The notes beneath the pieces were generated by a model. The model was not told the DNA's origin and searched no databases. It worked only from the letters and a program-made list of their open reading frames with translations. DNA of 64,000 bases from CAVWXT01 sp963759115 (lineage in GTDB: Bacteria > Planctomycetota > Planctomycetia > Pirellulales > Thermoguttaceae). The stretch spans positions 2,776,608 through 2,840,607 of the forward strand of contig CAVWXT010000005.1 of the NCBI GenBank assembly GCA_963759115.1. The letters run 5' to 3'. Each line of letters begins with the position of its first letter. The stretch's first letter is position 1. Below are positions 38,075 to 48,601 of this stretch, piece by piece. The position numbers and the translations under genes were made by a program.

Positions 38075-39391
38075 GGCCGCGCACGGATAACGTGAACAAG
38101 TTTACTTACGTGGTGAGAGCGTGTAGTTCCATTCGCCGTGGAACTTGTGATGTTTGAGACGCAGCTTTCTCAGTTGCTCGTCAGTGACTTTGATTTTGGT
38201 CGGATAATGGTTTGTGTCAATGGCCGCTTTCACAGTCAATCCCGTTCGCGTCTTCGTGTTGGCGATGAGATTCACGATGACCTCAAGGCTGACCAGGGGG
38301 CGGGCACGCCAGTTCTTCGTGATGAAGCTGAACAGGCGATGCTCGATCTTGTTCCATTTGCTGGTGCCGGGTGGGAAATGACAAACGAACAGCTTGATGC
38401 CCAATTCGTCAGCCAACTCTTGCAGCGACACCTTCCACAACCGGTTGCGACTCCCGTTGCTGCCTCCGCCATCCGCTGTGATCAAAAGTTCGCGGGCGCG
38501 CGGAAATCGCTGCTGCCCCATTTCATTCCACCATCGACGGATACTGGGGACGGCAAACTGCGCTGTATCGTGATCGATGCCGACGCTTACCCACCCTTCG
38601 TTCCGCAGCAGATCGTACACGCCGTAGAGAGCCGCCTTCCCCAACGACTTGATCAGGAAGTCGTAAACGCGCACTTCTTCGGGCGTTCCCTGGGGGAACC
38701 ATTCCCTCCCGCCATTCTTGAAATCGCCCACGTTTTCCTTCTTTTTGGCATCCACGGAAACCGCCGGTTGGCCGCGTTTCAAGAACCGCTGGACGCTCGC
38801 ATTGATGTACTCGAACTGGGCATTGCGATCCGGATGCGACGATCCCTCCCGAGTCTTGCGGTTTGCCTGCAAGCTATAGTCCGCACGGTGCAACAATTTG
38901 GCCACGGTCCGTGCGCCGACCGGATGGCTTTGACGCGTCAGTTCCTCGGCCAAGTTGCGCGTGCTCTTACACGTCCAGCGCAACGGCGACTTGGGGTCGC
39001 CACGGGTCGTTGGTTCAATCAACGTTTCGAGTGCCAGCCATCAGACCCGGATCGGTCTCTGTCAAGGACTTGTCACCGCCACCCGGTCGTCGCACGCGAC
39101 AGGCCGCAACCGCACGCTCTTTTTCAGGCAGTTCCAACTCATGAAGCGCGGCGGTGATCGTGGTACGAGACATTCCGCTGGCCTGCGAAACCGCTGTAAT
39201 CCCACCCCAGCCGATATCACAGGCTTCCGCTGCCGCCCACTGTCGCCGTCGGCGTTCATCCAACTCCGGCTCCAGCAACCGATACTTGGCTTCAATCCGT
39301 GCAATTACCTGTGCATCCTGCATGCACACGTTATCACACAATGCAATGAACGCCACAATAGCAATTTGTTCAAGTTATCCGTGCGCACTCT
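38075..39391. mobile_element. ISAzo13-family insertion element splitting the GYF-SHD1 gene
   Basis: About 1.32 kb. Terminal inverted repeats share GCGCACGGATAAC then TGAACAA at both ends (38079 onward; 39363-39385 on the other strand). CTAAGC flanks both sides (38069-38074 and 39392-39397), a 5-6 bp target duplication. Deleting the IS and one CTAAGC restores RLSDDDQNYIK, exactly the SHD1 consensus, proving the insertion site. Confidence 0.88.
38102..39356 (-). CDS. ISAzo13-family (Rhodopirellula-type) DDE transposase, one frameshift
   Basis: N-part (39356 down): RIEAKYRLLEPELDERRRRQ, WAAAEACDIGWGGITAV and the helix-turn-helix VSQASGMSRTTITAAL, then ETDPGLMA. The frame changes near 39025; the second part has SPLRWTCKSTRNLAEELT, VSVDAKKKENVGDFKN (first catalytic aspartate), LLITADGGGSNGSRNRLW (second aspartate) and FPPGTSKWNKIEHRLFS (glutamate), the DDE triad of this family. 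The uncorrected first frame stops at 39015. About 415 residues when repaired. Confidence 0.85.
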
Positions 39392-40450
39392 CTAAGCGAC
39401 GACGACCAGAACTACATCAAGCAGACCAAGCCCAAGCCTGAAGACGAGACCGCTAAGTCCGAAACCGTTAAGTCCGAGACCGAAGACGTGACTCCTAATC
39501 CCAAGTCTGGCGGCAAAGCCGACGAACAGGACCCTGAAGAACTGCCTGAGAGAGTCCAGCACGCCTTGGCGACCTTGAAGACCAGTCCCGCCGATCCTGA
39601 AGCGAACCTGGTCGTCGGGAGGTATCACTGCTTCAAGAGGGACGACTGGGACAAGGGCTTGCCGATGCTCGCGCAAGGGAACGATGCCGACCTCAAGCAG
39701 CTCGCAACGACGGAACTGACCAAGCCCACGGTTGCCGCAGAGCAGAAGAAGCTGGGCGATGGCTGGTGGGACCTCGCCGGAAACAGCGTCAGGCTCGCGT
39801 GGGAAGGTTCCCAACGGCGGGCGGCGCACTGGTATCGGGAGGCGCTCGCAGGTCTGGACGCGACGGCGAAAGCCGACGCTGAGAAGAAACTGAATATCTT
39901 GGACGAGCAGCCCCCGGATTTTGAGGTGCTCACCCGCCGTGCCAACGTCCTTCCCGACGATTCGCACGGGAGCGCCAGCTGCGCGCACCTAGCCTTGGAA
40001 GTGAGCAGGAGCGGTCAGCGCGTGGCAGGAGCCAACCCGTCTGTCGCAGGTCTGCAACTCAAGGGGGTTCGTTTCCTGGACGTGTCGCTGAATGCGTCTC
40101 CCAACTTCCGGCAGGGAGGTGAGAAGTCGTTCGCAGGCTTCATGGTCGATTACCACGTCGAGTCGGGATACGTGAAACGGCTTGCGCTGAGCATCGGTGT
40201 ATTTAACAAGGACAGGACGGACAATCGTCCGCGCTGGGGTAAGGCAGACGTCCCCGACGAATACGTCGATCTCGGCAAGCAGGACGACTACGTGATCGAC
40301 TTGCAGAAGTGGGCTCCGCAGGGGTGGGACGGGCGGGTCTGGTTCGGCTTGGTGCTTCAGAATGCCGGTGCCGACACGTCCATAACCGCACAGTTGGTGC
40401 CGCTTGCCCATCAGCCGGCAACGAACAAGGATCCGAAGGGCACACACTGA
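39392..40450 (+). pseudogene. GYF_2-TM-SHD1 protein, C-terminal part with WWD module and extracytoplasmic domain
   Basis: Starts LSDDDQNYIKQTKPKP, the end of the SHD1 domain begun at 37457, followed by repeats of KSETVKSE type, then LGDGWWDLAGNSVRLAWEG and RRAAHWYREALAGLD (WWD module) and a final domain from LQLKGVRFLDVSLNASPNF to VPDEYVDLGKQDDYVIDLQK. The last two modules are clearly homologous to the kinase at 25750-27329, in the same order. It lacks its own start, and is stranded by the IS. The whole gene would be about 558 residues. Confidence 0.82.
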
Positions 40451-40484
40451 CGCGGCTGCGGATCTGCTCGCTAGAGGGTGAGTT

Positions 40485-42137
40485 ATGCCCGACCTTTGGT
40501 ACTACGGCAAGAACGGGCAGCGTCACGGTCCGGTGCCGTTGACGGAATTGAAGGCGCTTGTCTCGTCAGGGAGCCTCCACGCGAGCGACCTCGTCTGGTC
40601 GCCGGGCATGGCGGACTGGACAGCGGCATCCGAGGTCGATGGCTTGCTGTCCGAACCAGCCTCGATGGTCGCCCCGCCTCCTCCGCCCCCGCCCGAAGCG
40701 ACATCGCCTCCGCCGCCCTCGCCTGCGACGGAAGCACCGGCGGCGCAAGATCGGTGGCATTACGAGCAGCAGGGCGAGCGATGCGCACCGGTCTCGTTGG
40801 ACGAACTGAGAAATCTTGCCGCGTCGGGGCAGATCCAGCCTGAGAACCTTGTCTGGAAACGCGGGATGGTGGAATGGACTCCCGCCCGGTACATCGACGG
40901 TCTGTTCCCTATCCGTCCGGAGCCTGCCGCTGAACCCGGAGACCGATGGTACTATCGCGACGGTGAGCAACGGCACGGAGCCATACCGTTCGGGGAACTC
41001 CAGCATCTTGCCGCGTCCGGACAGGTACAGCCTTCCGACTTGGTCTGGTCGTACGGCTTGGCGGACTGGACGGCGGCTGCTGATGTCGAAGGGCTGTTCC
41101 CTGGCGACGATTCAATCGCCATCGGATCCGAGCTCCGCGAGTCTCCGACTTCATTGGAGTCTGCGGAAGTTCCCTCTTCGTCTCCAGTCCCCAAGCCTTC
41201 CTTGCAGGAACGATTGCAGAAGTTCCGGGATGCCGCCGCGCCGCACCTGTCACGAGCCGGGAGGGCGATCCGCACGAACTGGGAGCGGTTCCGGAAGTTC
41301 ATCCATCGCCAGCACCTTGGCACGCGGCTGCGGCTCCTCGTCGCCGCCACGGCTCGCAGCGCGATCCGGTGCTACAACGCCGCCCGTCCCCACGTCGTGC
41401 GGGCTTGGGAAAGGAGGCCGTCGAGGCGGGAGGTGCGGGACTGGTCGGCGGCAAGGGCGCAGAAAGTCTCGGAAGCCTGGAAGCGGACGGCACCCCAGAG
41501 GACTCGGCTTGCTCAATGGATGTCGGTCGGGCTGCGTGAGGCACGGGAAGGTCTTGGCTGGTGCTGGAAGAACCTGCGGGAGTTTCTAGCATGGTCATGG
41601 CGAAAGACACCTTCCCGAAAGGATGTCAGAAGCTGGCTCGCTTCAGGATCGCGCCAGACTTCAGCCTTTCGGAAGAGGACAGCGGCATGGGGGAACCGGG
41701 CAGCCGCCTGGTCCTGGCAGCGGGTGAGGAATCTTGGAACTGCATTCGTACGTCCCTTGCGGAGCCGCAAGTCGGCGTCAAAGCCCGAACCGAAGTTTCT
41801 TGCACCCCAGGTCACGGCTTCGACATTCAAGACCAAGTCCCTGCCTCCGGATGTCGCGGCTGCCCGGCCTAAGCGAAAGCCCTTGCCTCCGGATGTCGCG
41901 GCCGCGGCACCCAAGTGGAAACCGTTGCCTCCGGACGTAGCGGCTGCCGCGCCCAAGCCGGGATCTTCGCCTGCGGCACCTGAAGCCGACCCAGTGACAT
42001 CGACCGTCCTAGCATTGGACACCTTGCCTGTGACCACACCTACCGACGCACCGCTACCGGAATTGGAATCTCCCGCTTCGATTCCTGGACCCAGGCCCGC
42101 ATCCTCTCCTGCTGACCAGGAGCGTATCGAACCATGA
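40485..42137 (+). CDS. Triple GYF_2-domain protein with proline-rich repeats
   Basis: 550 residues. Three GYF_2 domains at about 4-56 (LWYYGKNGQRHGPVPLTELK), 85-138 (RWHYEQQGERCAPVSLDELR) and 147-201 (RWYYRDGEQRHGAIPFGELQ), each ending in L-V-W-x-x-G-M/L-x-x-W. A proline run follows the first. The central part is basic and tryptophan-rich (SWRKTPSRKDVRSWLASGS). The C-terminal part has repeats KPLPPDVAAAAPK, good GYF ligands in principle. No signal peptide or clear membrane span. Its stop overlaps the next ATG (ATGA), so it is coupled to the next GYF gene. Confidence 0.82.
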   Translation: MPDLWYYGKNGQRHGPVPLTELKALVSSGSLHASDLVWSPGMADWTAASEVDGLLSEPASMVAPPPPPPPEATSPPPPSPATEAPAAQDRWHYEQQGERCAPVSLDELRNLAASGQIQPENLVWKRGMVEWTPARYIDGLFPIRPEPAAEPGDRWYYRDGEQRHGAIPFGELQHLAASGQVQPSDLVWSYGLADWTAAADVEGLFPGDDSIAIGSELRESPTSLESAEVPSSSPVPKPSLQERLQKFRDAAAPHLSRAGRAIRTNWERFRKFIHRQHLGTRLRLLVAATARSAIRCYNAARPHVVRAWERRPSRREVRDWSAARAQKVSEAWKRTAPQRTRLAQWMSVGLREAREGLGWCWKNLREFLAWSWRKTPSRKDVRSWLASGSRQTSAFRKRTAAWGNRAAAWSWQRVRNLGTAFVRPLRSRKSASKPEPKFLAPQVTASTFKTKSLPPDVAAARPKRKPLPPDVAAAAPKWKPLPPDVAAAAPKPGSSPAAPEADPVTSTVLALDTLPVTTPTDAPLPELESPASIPGPRPASSPADQERIEP

Positions 42138-44094
42138 CAGAGCAACCCTTGCCGAAGACGTTCGATGCTGGAGGCAACCAGAAGGCTCCGTCGTCATCTC
42201 CAGTCCCCAGTTCGTCAGGCACGCCCGAATGGCATGCAGCCACCGGCGGGAAGAGCCAAGGACCGGTCAGCCTGACGGAACTCACTGTAATGATCTGTAG
42301 CGGCAAGATCCCCTTGTCCGCCGTGGTCTGGAAGCAAGGAATGGCGGGATGGGCGCGCCTTTCAGAAGTCCCCGAACTCGCTTCGGCTCTTGAACCGCCA
42401 CCGCTGCCACCGACCAGGAAGCACGACCAATCCGGCACGACAACGCACCCGGAAGTCCTTTCCGCCGACCGCTTCCATGATCGGCAGGGTGGTTTCGACA
42501 CGAAGGCGACGAGGATGGTCAGCAGTCCGCCTCCGCAACAAGAACGCCCCATAGCCGCCTCTGCCTTTCCTCAAAGGACGGCAAGCCAGCGATTCCAGAC
42601 GGACGAACAGGATCAGGTTCAGCAAAAGATCCTGTCGCTCGTTCGTTGCGTCGGCAATAGCATCGACGCGGCTCGAAATGCGACGTTCTTCATGCGACAG
42701 CGGCATAGACTCGGGTTTCTGCGGAAGAAGTACGAGGTCGTCCGGGAGCCGGACGGAAGTTATGGCATAGCCCCCAAGAAAGGGCTGTTGGCTGCGAAAC
42801 CCACGTATGCGGTTGTCGATCCGGCGACAGAGATTCGTACCCTGTTCGCCCTGGCCGCAGAACGCGACGGTGCGCTCACGGACGCTGCAAGGCAGGAGGT
42901 GCGCAGCGTCCTCAGGAGCGCACGAGAGTACGCCGCCTACGCCAATCGTTCCATGATGGTCGGCGGACTCATAATCGGTCTTGGCGTGGTGGCGAACATT
43001 GTGACGCACTCTCTTCGCCTTCCACGATATACTTCCATTCTCTCGCTGGCTGTGGTGGCTGTTGGATTCCAAATCGCCAACTGCCTGCCTTTCCGAAGGA
43101 AACGCTGGAAACAGATAGTGAAGGCCCTGGAAGATATCATGGGAGATCATGTCAGTGTGGAGGCCCCGTCTGGCACTGACACGGCGATTCTTGGAAAGCC
43201 ACAAGGAGCGCCCGACACGAAGATCTCGATCTCTCATCGCGCCTCACCTATCACGACAGAATGTCGAACACCGCAGGGGAATCCCCTCAGCGGGCTTCCG
43301 ATGGTCGTCCTTGGCGCATGCGCACTGGTGACGTGCGGCATCATCGGTATCGTGCTGTTGTCGGGAACATCCGGCAGTCCTCCCAAGAAGACAATCCCGC
43401 AATGGCGACCCCCTGCGACAACGGACGGCAGTTCGCACCACGATGAACCGTCCGCCACTATTGCTACGATCAAGAATGACGGATCGCACGAAGTCGTAAC
43501 CATCGACTATTTCCCGCACCGGCCTGGAACTAGGCGGCTGTACACGTGCGATTCTATGCTCGGACCGGATGTTCCCACGATGCGGCAACTGAAGGCAATT
43601 GATCATAAGCCCGGGGGGATAATCGAAGAAGTCATTCTACGAATTGGAATCGTGACGGAAGGTAAGACGAGCTGGATGCCAAAAACACTTCCCCCGTCAG
43701 GATTCCCTACGCACTATCGCGCCCAAGACGGGTTTATCCAAATCGGGAAGCACCTTACGGACAGCAGCAAGATAACTTGGGAACCAGTGTTGAAGCTTGG
43801 GGCAAGTGCCGGGGATTTCTGGACATGCAAGCTCGCGCAGGCATGGAGACTCGGTCCGAAGTGCTGTCGTTCACCACGTACAAGGGGCAACCGTGTGTTA
43901 CCGTTCGCCACACGATTGAGTTTGCAACTCCCAAAGGGGCAACGTGGGTCGGTCCCGAAGGGAAGATGGAAGACATCACATGGTACGTTAAGGGAGTCGG
44001 GATCGTGAAAGTGGAAGGCAAGACGAACATGACGGGTGGTGGCGAGGGCGAGCTGACACCCTGTTTACGGATGGAGCTCCAGGACAATAACTGA
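42134..44094 (+). CDS. GYF_2 membrane protein with extracytoplasmic C-terminal domain, one frameshift
   Basis: Residues about 30-85 are a GYF_2 domain (EWHAATGGKSQGPVSLTELT). A helical, charged middle follows, then two spans at about 273-290 (MMVGGLIIGLGVVANIV) and 300-318, and a third at about 389-410 (MVVLGACALVTCGIIGIVLL). The rest looks exported: HEVVTIDYFPHRPGTRRLY. Near 43835 the frame changes; the second frame gives ARAGMETRSEVLSFTTYKG and FATPKGATWVGPEGKME, ending MELQDNN at 44094. The main frame ends at 44008 with unrelated sequence. About 650 residues when repaired. Unknown function. Confidence 0.75.
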
Positions 44095-44132
44095 CCCGAC
44101 ATCAACAATGGGTGCATCGGGGAGATGAACTC

Positions 44133-44393
44133 ATGACAACTTGGTTCTATCGTCGTCGAGGCGAGCAGTTTGGTCCAATGTCATGGGACGAACTCAGGCT
44201 GCTCATCAAGCCCCACAGACTTGATGCTGCCGACCCAGTGAGCCAAGACGGCGTGATACCTTCTGCATGCGTCATTTATGGGGAAGATTAGCGGACCTAT
44301 TACCATCAGGCAATGGACCGACAGCAGAAGGCAGATATAAAGGAGTTCCGTGAGGGTCTGCACAAACGCATGAGAGAAGCCGGCTACGAATGA
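44133..44393 (+). pseudogene. Small single GYF_2 protein interrupted by an amber codon
   Basis: ATG 44133 follows GGGGAGATG. The frame reads MTTWFYRRRGEQFGPMSWDE, a GYF_2 start, and stops at TAG 44289-44291 after 52 codons; the same frame continues RTYYHQAMDRQQKADIKEFR and REAGYE to TGA 44391-44393, which looks like the natural end. Either a 52-residue protein is made, or the TAG is a mutation in an 86-residue one. Confidence 0.55.
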
Positions 44394-44442
44394 GTTCCCT
44401 CTAACATGCGACAGGACATATTCTGCTCAGGAGTCTGAATAC

Positions 44443-45646
44443 ATGGCACAGAAGTGGTATTACACGCGCCACGGCGAACAAGCCGAACCTGTTTCCGACG
44501 ACCAGCTCCAGACTCTCTTGGCTGCCGGTCAGATCGAGTCCACCGAACACGTCTGGAAGGAAGGGGCTGTCGAGCGGCTGTCGCCTGTGCATGCTTTGGA
44601 ATTACTGCGCTCTTCCCAAGTCAGTGAGAAAGCCAGCGCCGAAGAGCCGCCGCCGTTCCCGCCGGGCTTCGTCAAAAGGAAAACGTCCGCCCCTGGGAAC
44701 GTTCGCGATCCAGAGGAGCCGCCGCCTCTTCCGCCAAGGTTTGCAGACAAGCCCAAATCCCCAGACGAAACGGCTTCCTCGGCGATCTGTGGAAAGTCGC
44801 AAGGCGGGCCCGATCAAACGGCGTGCAACCGAACAGACACAAGGTTGGAGGGCACGATCGCAACTCCGTTAGGAAGCAATCCGATAAATGCTGGCACCTT
44901 TGTTTCCGAACGCCCGAGGGAAGTACCCGGCACTTCGACTTCGACTGGTTGCTGCCCGCCTGTTAGTTCGCCCGACCATCGTGTTCCGAAGAACGAGTCG
45001 TCTGGGCTGAAACTGGCCATCGGCGTCTGTGCGATTGTCCTGCTGGTGGGTGTCCTCATCGCATTACTGACAACGTCGGACGGCATCGAGCCAGACGTGG
45101 CAGCGGCGCAACGCGCTCTCACGGCAAGCGCTGACCTCTTTCGTTCTTGGCCTGGATCAAAGCCGCGTTGTAGCTTGGAGGACGGCAGCGGCGAAGGGGA
45201 GGCCAGAAGCACAATGGCTTTATGGGCTTGCCCTCCTCTACGGAGCACACTGCCAGAAGTCCCCGGAAGAAGCATCGAAATGGTTCCAGCGAGCTGCTGA
45301 CGAGGGGAACGCTGCGGCGCAAGATCAACTGGGCAGCCTGTATTATGAGGGTCGCGGCGTGCCACAGGACTATGCCGAAGCAGTGACGTGGTTCCGCAAG
45401 GCTGCCGAACGTGGCGATGCCGAGGCGCAGTTCAACTTGGGCATCTGCTACGACAAGGGCGACGGCGTGGCACAAGACCATTCGGAGATGGTCAGATGGT
45501 ACCGCAGGGCAGCCGAGCAGGGGCACGTTGCCGCCCAGCACAATTTGGGATGCTGCTGTGATGAAGGCGACGGCGTACCGAAAGACCACGCCGAAGCGGT
45601 GAAGTGGTATCGGAAGGCTGCCGAAGGAGACTATGGGCCTGCACAG
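44443..45646 (+). pseudogene. GYF_2-TM-Sel1 repeat protein, N-terminal part (one frameshift; then split by a nested insertion)
   Basis: GYF_2 domain at residues 4-56 (KWYYTRHGEQAEPVSDDQLQ), a Pro-rich linker (EEPPPFPPGF, EEPPPLPPRF), a membrane span LAIGVCAIVLLVGVLIALLT at about 190-209, then, after a frame change near 45145, Sel1 repeats of 36 residues: EAQWLYGLALLYGAHCQKSP, AAQDQLGSLYYEGRGVPQDY, EAQFNLGICYDKGDGVAQDH, AAQHNLGCCCDEGDGVPKDH, ending GDYGPAQ at 45646. The remaining part is at 50191-50655. Sel1 repeats form TPR-like superhelices. The host gene is interrupted by 4.5 kb of foreign DNA. Confidence 0.8.
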
Positions 45647-45684
45647 CCTAGCGCGGCGTAGCCGCAGCCAAGGGGGATAAAAAA

Positions 45685-45735
45685 GGGTATCCTTGCGGTT
45701 TTTGGCAAAACCCGCACTGAAAGGCAAGGATACCC
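45685..45735 (+). promoter_or_regulatory. Leader hairpin covering the ribosome site of the mobile gene
   Basis: GGGTATCCTTGC (45685-45696) and GCAAGGATACCC (45724-45735) are perfect complements, and an inner pair GGTTTT/AAAACC (45697-45712) extends the fold. The right arm contains the AAGGA ribosome site and ends at the start codon, so the hairpin would hide the start and damp translation from incoming transcripts, as is common in insertion elements. Confidence 0.65.
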
Positions 45736-47258
45736 ATGAAGAACAGTCTGATTTTAGCACAAGACCCATCGCGTGTCATTGGCGTGTTGAAAGGTTGGGA
45801 TCGCTTGGTGTTTCGGGGCTGTTGTCCGTTGTTTATGTTCGTTGACGGCATGCTCAAGTGGTTGTTGCACATGGGGATTCGGCTCACCGAGTTTTCGCAA
45901 TGGGCGTTGGCCACCAGTGAGGCGATGAAACTCGCTTGCTTGGCGGAAGCGGAACGTCGCCGCCGACCAATCCGTTATCTTGGCGCCTCCGGCGTTCGCA
46001 AAGACGAACTGGCCCGCGACATTCTCCGGGAAAATCCCGTATCCGAAGGCTTGGTCTGCGTACTGACGTGTCTGGAGCCGTGCGACACCTACCGGATTCG
46101 CGGCAACCGGCAAAACAAGAGGCTCGAACTGCGGCGGGAACGGACCAAATGCCTGCACCTCTACAAATACTGGCTGGACGGCGAGTTCGGCCTGATGGGC
46201 GCTCGCTTGCAGACCTGGTTGCCCTACGGCGTACAAGTCTGGATCAATGGGCGCGAGTGGCTTGCCCGCCGTTTGGATCGCCGGGGGATCACCTACCGCC
46301 GCCACGACAACTGTTTCCCCTGGATTGAAGACTTCGACTCCGCCCAAAAATTGATGAACCGGATGCAATGCCATCGCTGGATTCGCTCGTTGGACCGAGT
46401 TCTGGCGCGGTTGTGTCCCGGCTATCGACAGCGGTTGAACGGCCCGGAGGTGTACTGGACGGCGTTCCAGACGGAATGGGCGACCGACGTTTGTTTCGAT
46501 TCGCCGGCCAGCCTGCAGGCCCTCTATCGGCCGTTGATTCGCGGTGCGATGACCGCCTTGAGTTGCGACAACATCTTGCGTTTTATGAGCAAGCGTCGCT
46601 CCTTCCAGGGCGAAGTGGACGCCAATCTCCGCCGACATGAAGGCGTCCGCATCAAACATCATCTGGGAGGCAATACGGTGAAGGCGTACGACAAGGCTGG
46701 CTCGGTCCTGCGGATTGAAACCACGATCAGCCAACCGAAGCAGTTTCGTGTTTTTCGCACCGCCCAGGGCGATCCACAAGGTGCGAAGGCATGGCGACCG
46801 TTGCGCAAGAGCGTGGCAGACCTTCATCGCCGGGCGGAGGTTTCGGAACAGGTCAATCGCCGCTATGCCGAGGCGCTGGCGACACTGGACACCACTACGT
46901 CTTTGAGCGACCTTGTGACCCCCATTTGTCGCCCCGTGCGGCGTAATGGGACCCGTTGTCGCGCCCTTCGTCCCTGGTCGGATGAAGACCGCACACTCTT
47001 GGAGGCGGTTACGCGCGGAGAGTACATCGCCGATGGTTTCACTAACCGTGACATCGCAACCCGATTGTATCCGGGCCGTCGTGCGGACCAAGGCGAACGT
47101 TCCCGCATCGCTTCGCGTGTCAGTTATCGACTGCGATTGTTGCGCACACGGCTTGATCCGCAAAATTAAGGGTCAACGTCGTTACCATGTCACGCCCAAA
47201 GGTCGAAAAATAGCAAGTGCTCTGCTTGTTGCACAAACCGCAACACTTCAACAACTTA
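45736..47258 (+). CDS. Unknown mobile-element protein with C-terminal winged-helix-like domain (frameshifted; last codons at 50133-50152)
   Basis: MKNSLILAQDPSRVIGVLKG starts a protein of about 515 residues. VKAYDKAGSVLRIETTI (about residue 315-331) resembles the Y-D-K..R-x-E element of replication initiators, and LTCLEPCDTYRIRGNRQ is conserved-looking, but I cannot place the family. Near 47150 the frame changes: the main frame stops at 47169 (LDPQN), while the other gives HGLIRKIKGQRRYHVTPKGR, a winged-helix end, up to ATLQQL at 47258 where an ISAzo13 element lies. After the IS, codons NALAA and TGA (50150-50152) complete it. It may be the element's transposase or nicking protein. Confidence 0.6.
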
Positions 47259-47285
47259 GGACCGGCGAATCAATAACTGTCGGGA

Positions 47286-48516
47286 TTATTGGGGTTTGGC
47301 GACGTAGTTCCATTTTGGCAGCAAGTCGTCAAAGAGAATGGTCATGGCGGCTTTGAAGCTGTCGGCGACCTTGCGACCGGTTTCATAGATGCGGTGGATA
47401 ACATTGACTGTCGTTTGCAGGCCGGTGGTGGTCGAGGCTTTGCGCATCAGGCGGACCACGGTGTCGAGCGTGTCGAACAGCATTCCTTGGCAGGCGCGAC
47501 CGACATGGGGAAAGAAACGGCGTTCAATCGGGTTGAACTTCGAGCAATAGCTTGGGTAGTGGGCCACTCGGATTTCTACTCCCAATTCGTTGACGAGGTG
47601 TTGCAAGTCCTGTTTGAAAAGATACTGAGCCGCCGAATTGCTTCCGCCACAGTCGCACAACAAGAGGATGGAACTTGGCGTGCGGGTAGCATCGTTGGCC
47701 GATACGGTTCCAGTACCAGCGGAAGCTGTCGCACGCGAATTGGCTCGTGTCGTGGCTCAGGCCGATGTTGAGATGGCCGCGATTGCGAAGGAGGTCGTAG
47801 ATGCCGTGCGGAATAATGACGCCGGTAGCCCAACTGGGAAAGTCGTGGTCGAACGCCCGGAAGGCCTGCTGGGTCCACACGCGGCCCTCCCGAAAGAGTT
47901 GCCCGAGATGTTCTTTTGCCTTGGTATCGAGGGAAAACACGGGGTCGCCCGCCGCCAAGTACTTGGCCTTCAGTTCGGCGATGCGGAGGAACTGGGCATC
48001 CCGATCAGGGCTGTGTCCGCCTGCCAAAACCTTGGCGATCTTGTGTCGCCCCAACTTCTGCTCTTTCATCCAGTCTCGCACGACCGGTGGACTGACGGGA
48101 GTTCCCATGTCCGTCACGGTGTCCGCGAGTTGCCGCGACGAGAGGTCCGTCCACAGCACGCCGGCGTCATCGGGATTGCCCGCTGTGCGGACTTCCAGCA
48201 CCGACTTCAAGTTCTCCACAAGTTCGGGCTGGGTCTCGACCATTTTTTTTCGCCCGCCGCCAATTCGTCGCACTCGTCCCGCTGCCGGATCGTGTGGCAA
48301 CTCGTCCAACTCGGCCAGTCCGCGTTCAATGGTTCGCTGCGAGCATCCGAACACCTCGGCCACATACTCGATCCCGCCATGCCCCAGCCGCCGAGCCTCG
48401 ACGGCAGCATACCGTCGTCCATCTTTCTCGGACAACGTTTGATAAAAGGCCCGAACCTGTTCCACCACTTCCGGATCGTACTGCAACTGAAATACGAAGG
48501 CCATCCTTGGCTCCAT
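47286..48516 (-). CDS. ISAzo13-family transposase (second type), one frameshift
   Basis: MEPRMAFVFQLQYDPEVVEQ starts at 48516; RYAAVEARRLGHGGIEYVAE and FGCSQRTIERGLAELDELP are the DNA-binding part, LWTDLSSRQLADTVTDMGTP follows, and FSLDTKAKEHLGQLFR carries the first catalytic aspartate. Near 47680 the frame changes; the next frame has LCDCGGSNSAAQYLFKQDLQ (second aspartate) and YPSYCSKFNPIERRFFPHVG (glutamate), ending LLPKWNYVAKPQ at 47286. About 410 residues when repaired. Related to, but distinct from, the transposase at 38102. Confidence 0.82.
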
Positions 48517-48579
48517 TCAAAAGGACCATGAGAAACTCCATACACTAGCCCCCAGTCTATCAGATATGCCACAAAACTC

Positions 48580-48601
48580 CGACACCTATTGATTCGCCGG
48601 T
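48580..48601. repeat. 22-bp target-site duplication, left copy
   Basis: The 22 bases at 48580-48601 are repeated exactly at 50109-50130, on either side of the ISNCY element. They include the right terminal repeat of the ISAzo13 element, so the insertion duplicated that end. Confidence 0.88.

Noticed and set aside
35643..44291. Reassignment of TAG as a sense codon, suggested by in-frame TAG in the TPR gene and the mini-GYF gene
   Set aside because: Several intact genes in the window end with TAG at their natural C-terminus (for example 5843, 15311 and 59726), so TAG is a normal stop here.
45754..47163. 469-codon minus-strand frame opposite the mobile gene
   Set aside because: Mirror of the coding strand; the plus-strand gene has the ribosome site, leader hairpin and intact C-terminal continuation.
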